A program made the translations under genes and the position numbers. Below are positions 15,889-25,403 of a stretch of 64,000 bases of DNA, piece by piece (position 1 is the first letter of the stretch; the number at the start of each line of letters is the position of its first letter). The stretch comes from a candidate division KSB1 bacterium (GTDB lineage: Bacteria > Zhuqueibacterota > Zhuqueibacteria > JANLFK01 > Oleimicrobiaceae). The notes under the pieces were generated by a model, which was given only the letters and a program-made list of their open reading frames with translations, was not told the DNA's origin and did not search any database. The stretch spans positions 1 through 64,000 of the forward strand of contig JANLFK010000009.1 of assembly GCA_024655945.1 (NCBI GenBank), given 5' to 3'.

Positions 15889-18354
15889 ATGAGGGTGCGG
15901 AGGCGTTTGCTGTGTGTCCTGTGCTTGGCGATAGCCTCGCAGCTCCTGGCCGGCACGACGGGAAAGGTCACCGGCGTGGTGAGGGACAAGGCCAGCGGCT
16001 TGCCCCTTGCGGGCGCAAGCGTGCTCGTCGAAGGAACCATGCTGGGCGCGGCCACTGGTTCAGATGGCACCTTCTTCATCATCAACGTGCCGCCAGGGAG
16101 CTATTCGCTGACCGCGCAGATGATGGGCTACAGCCGCACCACCGTCGCTGGGGTGCGGGTAAACGCCGATCTCACGACCAGGGTTGACTTTGCGCTGCCG
16201 GAGACCACCATAACTCTGCCGGAGGTCGTGGTCACGGCGGAGAGGCCTTTCATCCAGAGGGATGTGACCAGCAGCATCGCGGTGGTTGACCAGGAACGCA
16301 TAGACGCCCTGCCGGTGCAGAGCTTCACCGAGGTGCTGGCCACGCAAGCCGGAGTAATCGCCCGAGGAAGTAGCCTCCACATTCGCGGTGGGCGCGGCAA
16401 CGAGGTCGGGTACCTGGTCGACGGCATGTATGTGGAAGATCCGCTGTTCGGGGGTCTGGGTACCAGGGTCAACAACGACGCCATCAAGGAGCTCACCCTT
16501 CTGAGCGGCACCTTCAGCGCAGAGTACGGGGACGCACTGAGCGGCATTGTCAACATCGTCACCAGGGAGGGCTCTGATGTTGTTTCCGGCAGTATAGAGA
16601 CGCGAACGAGCCAGTTCGGGATAGCCCCTTATCATGACTACGGCGAGTGGCGTACCAACGGCTACGTGAGCGGCCCGCTGCTGAAGAGCAAGCTCTCCTA
16701 TTTTCTTTCCGGCGAACAGAATCAGCGAGACAGCTGGTTGCCTTTTGGCTATCGGCGAGAGGCAACGGGCTTTGCCAAGCTGACAGCGCGCCCGGCCCCT
16801 TGGCTGAAAGTCGCCATAAGCGGTCGCTACAGCGAGACCAAGAGCCAGCCGTACAACCACCTCTGGAAATACATCCCTGAACAGTACACCCGCACGCGGT
16901 CACATAGTCGACAGGCCATCTTGTCTTTGACACATTCGGTCTCTGCCCGGATGTTCTACGATGTGCGGCTGTCGGTGTTCAGTCAAGACTACTACAGCGG
17001 GGTTGACAAGGACACCTCGGAGTATGTGCCTCCTGCAGTGCGGCAGTATGTGCCGTGGGCTGGCAACGGCTACGAGTTCTACAGCAAGGCGGATCCCTTG
17101 CAGCTCACCAAGAGCAAGACGCACACCCTCGACCTGAAGAGCGATTTCGTGTGGCAGATCGGCCAGCGCAACGAGCTAAAGTCGGGCTTCGAGGTCAAGC
17201 AACACCATCTCCGCCTATTCGACATCTATGACCCCACCAGGGATTTTCCGTACATCAACGACTACAATCAGAAACCGCTGGAGGGCTCGGCGTACCTGCA
17301 GGACAAGATCGAGTACCCCTACCTGACGGTGAACATCGGCCTGCGTTTTGACTATGCCAATGCGCGCACCAAGTTCCGCGCTAGCCCGTTAGACCCTGCC
17401 AGCGAGCAGAAGGTCAAGCCCAAATGGCAGCTCAGTCCGCGTATCGGCATCGCTCATCCGGTGAGCGAGCGCACCAAACTACACTTTGCCTATGGGCACT
17501 TTTTCCAGAATCCGGAATACCAGTACTTCTACGAAAACCGGCAATACGATTTGAACGTGCGTGAGCCTCTCTTCGGGCAGCCGGACCTTGATGCCGAAAA
17601 GACGGTGGCCTACGAGACCGGGCTCGCCCACCAGTTCAGCAATGCGTTGGCCGCCCACGTGACCGCCTATTACAAGGACGTGACCGGACTGATTGGCACG
17701 CACTACTACATGCCCTACTTCTCCGGCAGATATGTGGGATACACGCTGTACGTGAACGAGGATTACGCGAACATCAAGGGTTTTGAGGTCAATGTGGAGT
17801 ACCGGCCAAAGCCGGCAGTGCAAGGCTCGTTGACTTACACCTACTCGGTGGCCAAAGGGAGTGCCTCTTCCGAGACAGAGCAATATCCTGGCACGCAGGA
17901 ATCCACGCTGCTCTACTTTTTGGACTTTGACAAGACACACGTGCTCAATGCCTCTCTCAGTGCCCGCTTTGGTACAGGAGAGGGCCCAGAACTCCTGGGG
18001 GTCTACCCCTTGGCCCATACTGATTGGAGTTTCATGCTGAGCGCCAGCAGCGGTTTCCCTTACACGCCTTCCGGGCGCGATGTGGGTTTCGTGATCAGGA
18101 ATTCGGCGCGCATGCCCTCCAACTACACGCTGGACTGCGAGGTCGGGCGAACGTTTCCCCTGATGGGCGTGAAGGTGCGGCTCTTTGTCGAGACGCTAAA
18201 CCTGACCAACTTCAAGAACGTCGTCTACGTCTATCCTGATACCGGAGAACCGGATTTTACGCGCCAGGGAAATCATTCCCTGGAATATATGCGCGACCCA
18301 AGCAACTATGGGCCACCGCGCCGCCTGCGTATCGGACTTGGCGTGCGGTTGTGA
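15889..18354 (+). CDS. TonB-dependent receptor, module 2 (SusC-like class)
   Basis: About 821 residues. ATG 15889 is chosen because TGGAGGA lies just upstream; an earlier TTG at 15850 has no such site. The signal peptide ends near ASQLLAGTTG. A carboxypeptidase-regulatory-like domain (GKVTGVVRDKASGLPLAGAS), a plug (LHIRGGRGNEVGYLVDGMYV, AEYGDALSGIVNIVTREG) and a barrel follow. It shares the plug layout and the barrel motif YGHFFQNPEYQYFYEN with the module 1 receptor (YGHFFQIPRFERLYQN). It lacks that receptor's acidic GSDG...GEP insertion and is about 190 residues shorter, suggesting a different ligand size. Its own promoter lies 85 bases upstream. Confidence 0.9.
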   Translation: MRVRRRLLCVLCLAIASQLLAGTTGKVTGVVRDKASGLPLAGASVLVEGTMLGAATGSDGTFFIINVPPGSYSLTAQMMGYSRTTVAGVRVNADLTTRVDFALPETTITLPEVVVTAERPFIQRDVTSSIAVVDQERIDALPVQSFTEVLATQAGVIARGSSLHIRGGRGNEVGYLVDGMYVEDPLFGGLGTRVNNDAIKELTLLSGTFSAEYGDALSGIVNIVTREGSDVVSGSIETRTSQFGIAPYHDYGEWRTNGYVSGPLLKSKLSYFLSGEQNQRDSWLPFGYRREATGFAKLTARPAPWLKVAISGRYSETKSQPYNHLWKYIPEQYTRTRSHSRQAILSLTHSVSARMFYDVRLSVFSQDYYSGVDKDTSEYVPPAVRQYVPWAGNGYEFYSKADPLQLTKSKTHTLDLKSDFVWQIGQRNELKSGFEVKQHHLRLFDIYDPTRDFPYINDYNQKPLEGSAYLQDKIEYPYLTVNIGLRFDYANARTKFRASPLDPASEQKVKPKWQLSPRIGIAHPVSERTKLHFAYGHFFQNPEYQYFYENRQYDLNVREPLFGQPDLDAEKTVAYETGLAHQFSNALAAHVTAYYKDVTGLIGTHYYMPYFSGRYVGYTLYVNEDYANIKGFEVNVEYRPKPAVQGSLTYTYSVAKGSASSETEQYPGTQESTLLYFLDFDKTHVLNASLSARFGTGEGPELLGVYPLAHTDWSFMLSASSGFPYTPSGRDVGFVIRNSARMPSNYTLDCEVGRTFPLMGVKVRLFVETLNLTNFKNVVYVYPDTGEPDFTRQGNHSLEYMRDPSNYGPPRRLRIGLGVRL

Positions 18355-18403
18355 GGTCGCATTGGGTGCGTCAGCAGTGGCTCGGCCTACGAGGAACCAT
18401 GCC

Positions 18404-21202
18404 ATGCGAAGAACCCTTCTCTTTGTTCTGCTTTCGATCTTGGTGAGTGCCTCGCTTGCTGGGGCGCAACAGCTTTCCGGAGGGAAAGACAAAGACAGGG
18501 AAGCTGCAAACGACTTGGCAAAGCCTTTGGGTATCAAGGATCGGGCTGCCGGCATTCACAACGCCAGCAACATCGGCCTGTTTTTCGAGAACCGAGGCAA
18601 GCTCTACCCAAGGCGGTTGAGCCAGGGTCCCAGCGGCGAGTACCCCTACGGCAGCGGACGGCACTACATCTACCGCATCAACCCGTTCGTCGGTATTCCT
18701 GGCAATGTGATTCAAGGACGCTTCACCACCAACGAGGAGTGGGAAGCCGTAGGTGGCTACCATAACCCGGCGTTCGCAAAAGTGGCGATGAGCGACGACC
18801 CATCGTCGTGGCCGGCGACAGGTTGGCCGGTGCGGGACGCCGCCGGCAACCCCATCATCAAGTCTGACCAGGACGCTTTCTGTGTCTACAGTGACAGCAA
18901 TAACACGGTGAAGCGGCTCGGGGTACATATCGCCCAGACCAGCTACGCCTTCGGTCTGAAGTCCTTAGAGGACATGATCTTTTTTGCTTTTGACGTAATC
19001 AACAAGGGCGAATCTGACTTAGATTCGCTCTATTTCGCCCTCTATGTGGACATCGACGTCGGCAACGTCTCTGGCGGCGACCCGGAGTACGCAGACGACC
19101 ACGTGGCCTTTGAGGAGTCGTTGAACCTGCTTTACTTCTACGACGATGGCTACACCTCGGAATGGGTGGGCAATACTACCGGCTACTTCGGCTGCGCCTT
19201 CTTGAAGACTCCGGTGGTGGATGGGAAGCAGCTGGGAGTGACCGATTGGCACTACAACCTCTATGATGATGACATGGACCTGGACACGGTACAGTACCGT
19301 ATCATGAGCTCGGATCCGCGGCTGTTTAGTTCTCCATTGGGCAACCGGTATTTCCACGTGGGCAACCTGCCGACCTTGCACTACGACGATCCAAACACAA
19401 TTCCCGCCAGTGGGCTGGACGTCGTCGCCACCATGAGTTCTGGGCCGTACACGCTCAAGGTGGGAGATACGCTCACCTTCATGACGGCCATCGTCGCCGG
19501 GAAAGATCTGGGGCAGCTGCTCTCCAATACGCTCATGGCGCTGAAAGCGGCAGAACTCAATTTCGAGATGGCAAAGCCCCCTTCGCCGCCCGCGCTTACT
19601 GCCGTTGCTGGCGATGGCCGCGTGACGCTCTACTGGGACAATCGGCCGGAAAGCGAGCGGGATCCGTTTTCCAACCGGCTCGATTTTCAGGGCTATCGGC
19701 TCTACAAGTCCATCGACGGCGGGGTGCATTGGGACCAGATCGACCGCAACGAGAACCCCAATGTAGGCCCCGACCCCGTACCTCTCGCTGAGTTTGATGT
19801 GATAGACGGTATCGGGCTCGACACGGGCCTGCAGTACAGCTACGTGGACACCAACGTCGTCAACGGTTTCGAGTATTGGTACACGATCACCAGCTATGAC
19901 CAGGGCGACTCCACGGTGGAGAGCCTGGAATCGCCGCGGGGCAACACCTTGGCGGCCATCAACACGGTGGCGGCCACGCCGCGCAGCGAGCCTTTGGACC
20001 TGGTACCAGGCGCTGTGGGCTCGATAGAGCACGCTGGGCCTTCGGACTTTTTCCTGGCGGTGAGCTTGGCAGATGCGCGGCAATGTGGCGGATTTCAGTA
20101 TGAGGTGAGCTTCCCCCCGGTGGCGAGAATTGTCAGGGGCAATCTCAATACGCAGGCCTTGGTGACCGTGGTGGATGCAGCGCTCGTTTCCGGCGACGTT
20201 TACGGCGTTACCTTTGACGATGCAGGGCGGCTCCGTATACGCAACCAGACGCAGGGGCGCGATGTTATCGTGGGACATGCCTATGTCTCCGGGGAGACTG
20301 TCCAGTTCGAAGGCCTGGCCTTGACCCTTGTTGACCCGGATCCGGACGCACCGCCCACGCTGGTGCCGGAGCCGGGGGACTCGTTGGTCATTCAGACGGG
20401 TATCCGCGCCCAGCGTTCGGATGGAACGGAGGTACTCTCGCCCCGCATCGTGGAGTGGAAGCGCTGGCTGGCCACCACGGATGGCCTGCTCCTGCAAGTC
20501 ATTCCCTCGGGGTACTTCGACCCCGTAGCCCGCGTCAGTGGAGCCGCCATGGTGGAGCTCACCCCGACAGTGGTGGACAAGTCGAAGATCATCGAGATGA
20601 TTTACACCCTGAGCTTTGCCGATCCGGTGACGAGTGCGGGTGGCAAGCAGCGTGCGGTCCTTCAGGTGACCAACTGGAGCGGGCAGGTTGTGGCGCGGAG
20701 TGATTCGCTGCCCAGCGGAGGGAGCGTGGCCTTCGGAGGAATCGCTGTGCGCATCGTCTTTGACGAAAAGAGTGCACCGGGGGCAGGCAATGTCTTCCGC
20801 ATTCGCACAAACATTCCCGATCCACCGCGCGCCAGCGACCGCTACACGTTTGCGGTGCAGGCGCCTTCGACTGGAGGCCGGCTGCGCGACGAGGACCTGG
20901 CGAAGGTCAAAGTGGTGCCCAATCCCTACGTGGTTTCGTCGCTATTTGAACCAGAGTTTGGCGAGCTGCGGCGCGAGCCCCTTCGCCAGATCCAGTTCAT
21001 TCACCTGCCCGCAGAGTGTACCATCCATGTCTTTACCCTGGATGGCGATTTGATCAAGACGATCCACCACACCAACGGCACTGGGACGGAGAGCTGGGAT
21101 CTACGGGCTGAGGGGGGACGAGAACTGAGTTCCGGTGTGTACCTGTACATGGTGAGCACCAAGACGGCACGGCATGTCAGCCGTTTCGCGGTGATAAAGT
21201 AG
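18404..21202 (+). CDS. Large secreted partner protein with FN3-like segment and VPNPY C-terminal domain, module 2
   Basis: About 932 residues from ATG 18404, with GAGGAA 7 bases upstream. The signal peptide ends near SLAGAQQ. It is a paralogue of the protein at 7919. Shared blocks are SDDPSSWP, the acidic DQDAFCVYSDSNN segment, MIFFAFDVINKGESDLDSLYF, and the FN3-like part (DGRVTLYWDNRPESERDPF, nt about 19610-19920). The C-terminus (VKVVPNPYVV to SRFAVIK) resembles a T9SS-type sorting domain. It lacks most of the DGIDNDGD acidic repeats, which explains the shorter length. The catalytic role, if any, is unknown. Genetic linkage to the receptor and PorV-like gene suggests a surface partner of the receptor. 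Confidence 0.7.
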   Translation: MRRTLLFVLLSILVSASLAGAQQLSGGKDKDREAANDLAKPLGIKDRAAGIHNASNIGLFFENRGKLYPRRLSQGPSGEYPYGSGRHYIYRINPFVGIPGNVIQGRFTTNEEWEAVGGYHNPAFAKVAMSDDPSSWPATGWPVRDAAGNPIIKSDQDAFCVYSDSNNTVKRLGVHIAQTSYAFGLKSLEDMIFFAFDVINKGESDLDSLYFALYVDIDVGNVSGGDPEYADDHVAFEESLNLLYFYDDGYTSEWVGNTTGYFGCAFLKTPVVDGKQLGVTDWHYNLYDDDMDLDTVQYRIMSSDPRLFSSPLGNRYFHVGNLPTLHYDDPNTIPASGLDVVATMSSGPYTLKVGDTLTFMTAIVAGKDLGQLLSNTLMALKAAELNFEMAKPPSPPALTAVAGDGRVTLYWDNRPESERDPFSNRLDFQGYRLYKSIDGGVHWDQIDRNENPNVGPDPVPLAEFDVIDGIGLDTGLQYSYVDTNVVNGFEYWYTITSYDQGDSTVESLESPRGNTLAAINTVAATPRSEPLDLVPGAVGSIEHAGPSDFFLAVSLADARQCGGFQYEVSFPPVARIVRGNLNTQALVTVVDAALVSGDVYGVTFDDAGRLRIRNQTQGRDVIVGHAYVSGETVQFEGLALTLVDPDPDAPPTLVPEPGDSLVIQTGIRAQRSDGTEVLSPRIVEWKRWLATTDGLLLQVIPSGYFDPVARVSGAAMVELTPTVVDKSKIIEMIYTLSFADPVTSAGGKQRAVLQVTNWSGQVVARSDSLPSGGSVAFGGIAVRIVFDEKSAPGAGNVFRIRTNIPDPPRASDRYTFAVQAPSTGGRLRDEDLAKVKVVPNPYVVSSLFEPEFGELRREPLRQIQFIHLPAECTIHVFTLDGDLIKTIHHTNGTGTESWDLRAEGGRELSSGVYLYMVSTKTARHVSRFAVIK

Positions 21203-21217
21203 ACAACAGAGGAGTTC

Positions 21218-22243
21218 ATGCGCATGCAGAGGACTCTTACCCTATTTGCGGCGGTGAGCGTTGCGGCAATGCTCGCGCTCGCCCTGCCTGGCCCCGCGCA
21301 GGCCCAGAATCCTAATTTGGGCACCGCTGGGGCGCAGTTTCTGCAGATTCCGGTCGGAGCACAGGCGGTGGGCATGGCAGGGGCTTACCTGGGGATGGCC
21401 GAGGACGCTGTGGCCCTGTTCTGGAATCCGGCGGGCATCACCTACGTGGAGCGGCAGGCGGTCCACTTCTCGCACCTGCAGTGGTTCGCAACCGTCCACA
21501 TGACCTCTGTGGCCTATGTGCTCAACCTTGAGCGCTGGGGAGTCTTTGGTGTCTCCGCAAACTCCTTAGGCATGGACAAGATGGAGGTGACCACCGAGCT
21601 GCAGCCAGAAGGGAGCGGCGAGTTCTGGGATGCGCAGGACGTCTCGTTGGGGGTGACGTACGCCCGCGGATTGACCGACCGCATGTCGGTGGGCGTGACC
21701 GCCAAGTACGTGCGCCAGAGGATCTGGCACGAGAGCGCCAGCGGCGTGGCCTTCGATGTGGGTACGCAGTACCGGCTGGACTTCCGCCAGCTGGTTATCG
21801 CCATGGCTATGACGAACTTTGGCGCCGACCTGCGCTTGGATGGTCGCGACCTCGATGTGGTCCACGACCGCAATGTCTCGATCCCTCGCAACCGCCTCAC
21901 CCCGGCACGGCTCCAGACAGAGACCTATCCGTTGCCGTTGCACTTTCAGGTGGGCATTGCCTTCGATGTGTACCGTTCGCCTTTCCTGGCCTTGCGGGCA
22001 GCCGTGGATGCGGCACACCCGAACGACAACAACGAGCGGATCAATCTCGGTGCGGAGCTGGCCCTGCGGCAGGTCGCCTTCCTGCGGGCGGGGTATCGCT
22101 ACAACTACGATGAGGAGGACTGGACGCTGGGGGCGGGAGTGCGACTACCCTTGGCGCGCTCGCGGGTGCGCGTGGACTATGCCTACTCGTTTTTCAACCT
22201 TCTGGATGACGTGCAGAGGTTCTCCCTGGGGATAGAGTTCTGA
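21218..22243 (+). CDS. PorV/UPF0164-like outer-membrane protein, module 2
   Basis: A 341-residue protein starting at ATG 21218 after GAGGAG, 15 bases past the previous stop. The signal peptide ends at GPAQAQ. The family block VGAQAVGMAGAYLGMAEDAVALFWNPAGI is clear, as is the second motif LTDRMSVGVTAKYVRQRIWHESASGVAFDVG, parallel to the module 1 copy. The C-terminus ends in Phe (RFSLGIEF), as in outer-membrane barrels. The likely role is a T9SS cargo shuttle or a related surface-export function. Two such genes in 10 kb, each beside T9SS-tailed partners, argue for dedicated pairs. Confidence 0.8.
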   Translation: MRMQRTLTLFAAVSVAAMLALALPGPAQAQNPNLGTAGAQFLQIPVGAQAVGMAGAYLGMAEDAVALFWNPAGITYVERQAVHFSHLQWFATVHMTSVAYVLNLERWGVFGVSANSLGMDKMEVTTELQPEGSGEFWDAQDVSLGVTYARGLTDRMSVGVTAKYVRQRIWHESASGVAFDVGTQYRLDFRQLVIAMAMTNFGADLRLDGRDLDVVHDRNVSIPRNRLTPARLQTETYPLPLHFQVGIAFDVYRSPFLALRAAVDAAHPNDNNERINLGAELALRQVAFLRAGYRYNYDEEDWTLGAGVRLPLARSRVRVDYAYSFFNLLDDVQRFSLGIEF

Positions 22244-22478
22244 GGTGGTGCATGTGCCGGTGCGGGCGCCTGGGTGCTGTCCACACACGGGCGGATGGTG
22301 TGCAGCGGTTGTCCATGGGGGCAAAATGGGGAAAGGAGGTGATGTGGAGAGCGCTGGTCTTGGAGCAGGGGGCAGAGTTCGTGGCAACGGCGAGCAACAA
22401 CAAGGCGAATGGCGAATGAGCAGGGCAAGCGTGCGCGAGCATGCGAAGATCGGTTGCAGTAGCCGAGGGAGGTAGAAA
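22244..22478. other. 235-bp leader with a second 12-base anti-Shine-Dalgarno complement
   Basis: AAAGGAGGTGAT occurs again at 22332-22343, about 135 bases before the true start, in the same place as in module 1. The ATG overlapping its end opens a 25-codon frame ending at TGA 22417-22419. The rest of the two leaders shows little similarity, so this element stands out. Confidence 0.45.
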
Positions 22479-25307
22479 ATGGAAAAGCGGGTTTTTCTCT
22501 TGGTCGCCTTGGTCGCTGTGCTGATGATGGCATCCCAATCGTTTGCACAGGCCAGGGGCGAGACAGGGGCAGTGGGATTGTATCTGACCAACGCGGGGCA
22601 GATTCGACTCTACGCGCCGAGTAACTCAGGGACGCGGCATGTGGGTCGCATCACAATGTCGGCAGGCCTCTCCATGGACGCCGTGTATGACTACGTCCAG
22701 GATGCCGACAAGGTAATCAACGCCTACAAGCTTGCCACACCCACCAAGGCCGACGTGGAGCTGTACACGGAGGCCGACAATAGCTACTCCAATCTGCCGC
22801 CGAACGTGCACGTGCGCGTGCACCTCTATGGCTGGAACAATGACAAGTTCTTTTTGGCGCGCTTTGCGGTGGTCAACATGGCTGCAGAGACCGTGCAGCT
22901 CTACCTGGGTGCCACGGTAGTGCCGATGGTTGGCGCAGGATACGACGGTACTTGCGAATGGAATGCCACCCACCGCATCGCCTACAACTATCGCGGCACC
23001 GATCCCCCACACCTGGGCGTGGCGCTGGTTTCTGGGGAGCCGTATTCCTACAAGATCCGTGACTGGCACGACTACTCGCCAGATCCCAACTCGGACCAGG
23101 CGCACGACTCCACGCGCTTCAAGATGCTGACCGAGACGGGCTTTGACGGTCCGCTGACGTTCGGCGTAGACGGGGCAATCTACAATGTTAACGCTGGTGC
23201 CTACACCCTTGCCCCCGGCGACTCGGCGGTTCTCACCTACGCGGTAGTGTACGGCGACGGGCTGGCCGATCTGCTCGCCAATGTGCAAGCAGCCAGGGCG
23301 CGCTATCGTGCTGCATTCCCCCCATCTCGCGTGCGTGTCACTTTTGTGGCGAACACGGCGACGGTGCCGGACACGTTGGGGCCGAGCTCGACGGTGCAGG
23401 TGCGAGGCAGTGGTGGGCCGTTGACGTGGAGTGGGGCATCGCCGGTGTTTTTGCAGAATGTGGGTGGCGACTACTGGAAGGGGACGGCGGAGTTCACTCC
23501 TGGGGAGCGGGTGGAGTTTAAGTTTTACACCAATGCGCACGACACGGTGTATGGGGGAGCGGAGTGGGAGCACCAGGGTTGGGAGGGGGATGTGGCGACC
23601 GGCAATCGGGTGTTGGTGGTGGGGGATGCGGACACGACCTTGCCGTTGCAGTTTGTGAATGGCTGGTTGTGGGGTGCGGAGCAGTATGCGCGGCCGTGGG
23701 TAGAGGAGCCGAACAGTTTTGTGGTATGGGTGCGGGTGAATGTGCAGGGGTGGGAGGATTTCAACCCGGCGGCGCAGGTGATAGGGTTGCGGGGTTCGAA
23801 CAATGTGGATTGGGGTCAGACGGGTGAGATTTCGTGGGGGCGGACGTATCCGTTGGTGCGGGAGAGCGACCATGTGAACATGGGTTCTCGGCAGTACAGT
23901 GGGGGGTATTTCTACAGTGGTGCGGTGCATGTGCCGGATCAGTATGCGGGGCATGGGATAGAGTTCAAGGTGGTGGTGCACCGTGCGGGTGCGGCGTTGG
24001 ATGAGGATTGGGGCAATTTGGTGTACAATCCGAGTTTGCAGAATCACGTGGACTTGAGTGGGGTGGACACGACGGTGCACTGGTTTTGGTTTGACAACAA
24101 GCGGCCGCGCGCGGTGGAGCATCGGGATCAGGTGGTGGTGACGTGGGTAGCGGATTTGGGGCAGGCGATTGCGAATTTTGGTTTTGCGCATGGGGACACG
24201 TTGTTGGTGCGCTCGGGGTATTTTGGCACGGCGGCGGGGGTGCGCACGGTGCAGATGCGGCGGCTTGGGTTTACCTCGCGCTACACGGCCACCGACACGG
24301 TGGTGGCCACGATAGGGGGGAAGTTGGACTACCAGTACTACAAGGTGAAGAAGGGGATAGAGTATCGTGAGATTTACTATAACTTTTACTATGCTGGGGA
24401 GACGGTGGGGGAGGCGGAGCGGCGGGTGGTGGATCCGATAGGGGGGGCGGTCATCACGGTGGAGGATGTGGTGGCCAGCAAGTCGGACATACACCGGATG
24501 CCGTTGTTCCGGAACACGGCGGTGGTGGCGCGGCCGGTGACGGTGACGTTCACCTGTGATGCGCGGCCTGCGGTGTACCAGGTGTTGGCGGGGAGCACGT
24601 TGCGGGACATTCAGGGGACCTTGCATGTGACCTCAGCCGATCAGGTGGTGGCGTGGGGTTTGGCGATGAACGGGCCGGCCACGGGAGACTGGGGTACCTG
24701 GGGTGCGGGCTTGATGGCGGATCCGGCGCACCGCATGTACGATGACGGCACGCATGGTGACCTGGTGGCGGGGGACACGGTGTACACGTTGGTGTGCTTT
24801 TACTCGCCTGATTCGAACGATGTGGTGGGTCAGGAGTTCAAGTTTGGGGTAGGGGGAGGCGACAATGAGGGTGGTTATGGGAACAACCACATCGAGAACA
24901 TCGACGACAGTGTGCCGGCTTCCATGGTTGCGTCGCAGTTTGGCAGCATTGATCCGGTGTTTTACAGTGCGTGGGATTATGACAATCAGCGGCCGAGGAC
25001 GGGGGTGGAGGTGGTGAGTCGGGAGGTGCCGAGGGAGTATCGGTTGGGCAACTACCCGAACCCGTTCAATCCGGAGACGGAGGTGCGGTACGAGGTGGCA
25101 CGGGCGGGGCGCGTGCGGGTGGAGGTGTACAACCTGCTTGGGGTGCGGATAGCGCGTTTGGTGGATGAGGAGCAGATGCCCGGGACCTACCGTGTGCGGT
25201 GGGACGGCCGCGATGAGCTGGGACGCCAGGTGGTTTCCGGGGTGTATGTGTGTCGGCTGGTGGCTGGTGAGGTGGTGAAGACGACCAAGATGGTGTTGGT
25301 GCGCTAA
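22479..25307 (+). CDS. Secreted protein with starch-binding-like repeats and T9SS domain, module 2
   Basis: A 942-residue protein from ATG 22479 with GGGAGGT upstream. It has an ordinary signal peptide (ends MASQSFAQ) and no lipobox, unlike the module 1 counterpart. Residues about 25-284 are a distinct N-terminal region (TGAVGLYLTNAGQIRLYAP and so on) somewhat like the N-terminal parts of the large secreted partners. From VRVTF at nt 23331 to the end it is essentially identical to the 13074 protein: CBM-like beta domains, then the T9SS tail with YPNPFNPETEV. The single difference seen is Thr for Ala near the end. A glycan-binding surface role is inferred. Confidence 0.75.
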   Translation: MEKRVFLLVALVAVLMMASQSFAQARGETGAVGLYLTNAGQIRLYAPSNSGTRHVGRITMSAGLSMDAVYDYVQDADKVINAYKLATPTKADVELYTEADNSYSNLPPNVHVRVHLYGWNNDKFFLARFAVVNMAAETVQLYLGATVVPMVGAGYDGTCEWNATHRIAYNYRGTDPPHLGVALVSGEPYSYKIRDWHDYSPDPNSDQAHDSTRFKMLTETGFDGPLTFGVDGAIYNVNAGAYTLAPGDSAVLTYAVVYGDGLADLLANVQAARARYRAAFPPSRVRVTFVANTATVPDTLGPSSTVQVRGSGGPLTWSGASPVFLQNVGGDYWKGTAEFTPGERVEFKFYTNAHDTVYGGAEWEHQGWEGDVATGNRVLVVGDADTTLPLQFVNGWLWGAEQYARPWVEEPNSFVVWVRVNVQGWEDFNPAAQVIGLRGSNNVDWGQTGEISWGRTYPLVRESDHVNMGSRQYSGGYFYSGAVHVPDQYAGHGIEFKVVVHRAGAALDEDWGNLVYNPSLQNHVDLSGVDTTVHWFWFDNKRPRAVEHRDQVVVTWVADLGQAIANFGFAHGDTLLVRSGYFGTAAGVRTVQMRRLGFTSRYTATDTVVATIGGKLDYQYYKVKKGIEYREIYYNFYYAGETVGEAERRVVDPIGGAVITVEDVVASKSDIHRMPLFRNTAVVARPVTVTFTCDARPAVYQVLAGSTLRDIQGTLHVTSADQVVAWGLAMNGPATGDWGTWGAGLMADPAHRMYDDGTHGDLVAGDTVYTLVCFYSPDSNDVVGQEFKFGVGGGDNEGGYGNNHIENIDDSVPASMVASQFGSIDPVFYSAWDYDNQRPRTGVEVVSREVPREYRLGNYPNPFNPETEVRYEVARAGRVRVEVYNLLGVRIARLVDEEQMPGTYRVRWDGRDELGRQVVSGVYVCRLVAGEVVKTTKMVLVR

Positions 25308-25371
25308 GGGGCCGCTGCTCACCAGCAACGCATGAAGACCCGAGGGGAGAAGGCCCATGGCTTTCTCCCCT
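23331..25371 (+). repeat. Long direct repeat, copy 2 (2,041 bp)
   Basis: Partner of 13632-15672. Codon use inside the repeat favours G at third positions (GTG, TTG, GGG, CGG), unlike the C-favouring genes around it. Identity stops sharply at CCCCT, after which the amylase region begins. Confidence 0.95.
25344..25370 (+). terminator. Strong hairpin after module 2
   Basis: Exact copy of the hairpin at 15645-15671, carried by the long repeat. An ATG at 25332 just before it is therefore unlikely to start the amylase. Confidence 0.55.
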
Positions 25372-25403
25372 CTTGGTCATGCGGCGAACGAAAGGGCGGG
25401 CTG

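Noticed and set aside
25332-25403. ATG 25332 as the amylase start
   Set aside because: It lies in the repeated 3' segment before a terminator-like hairpin, and the same ATG occurs after module 1 with no amylase.
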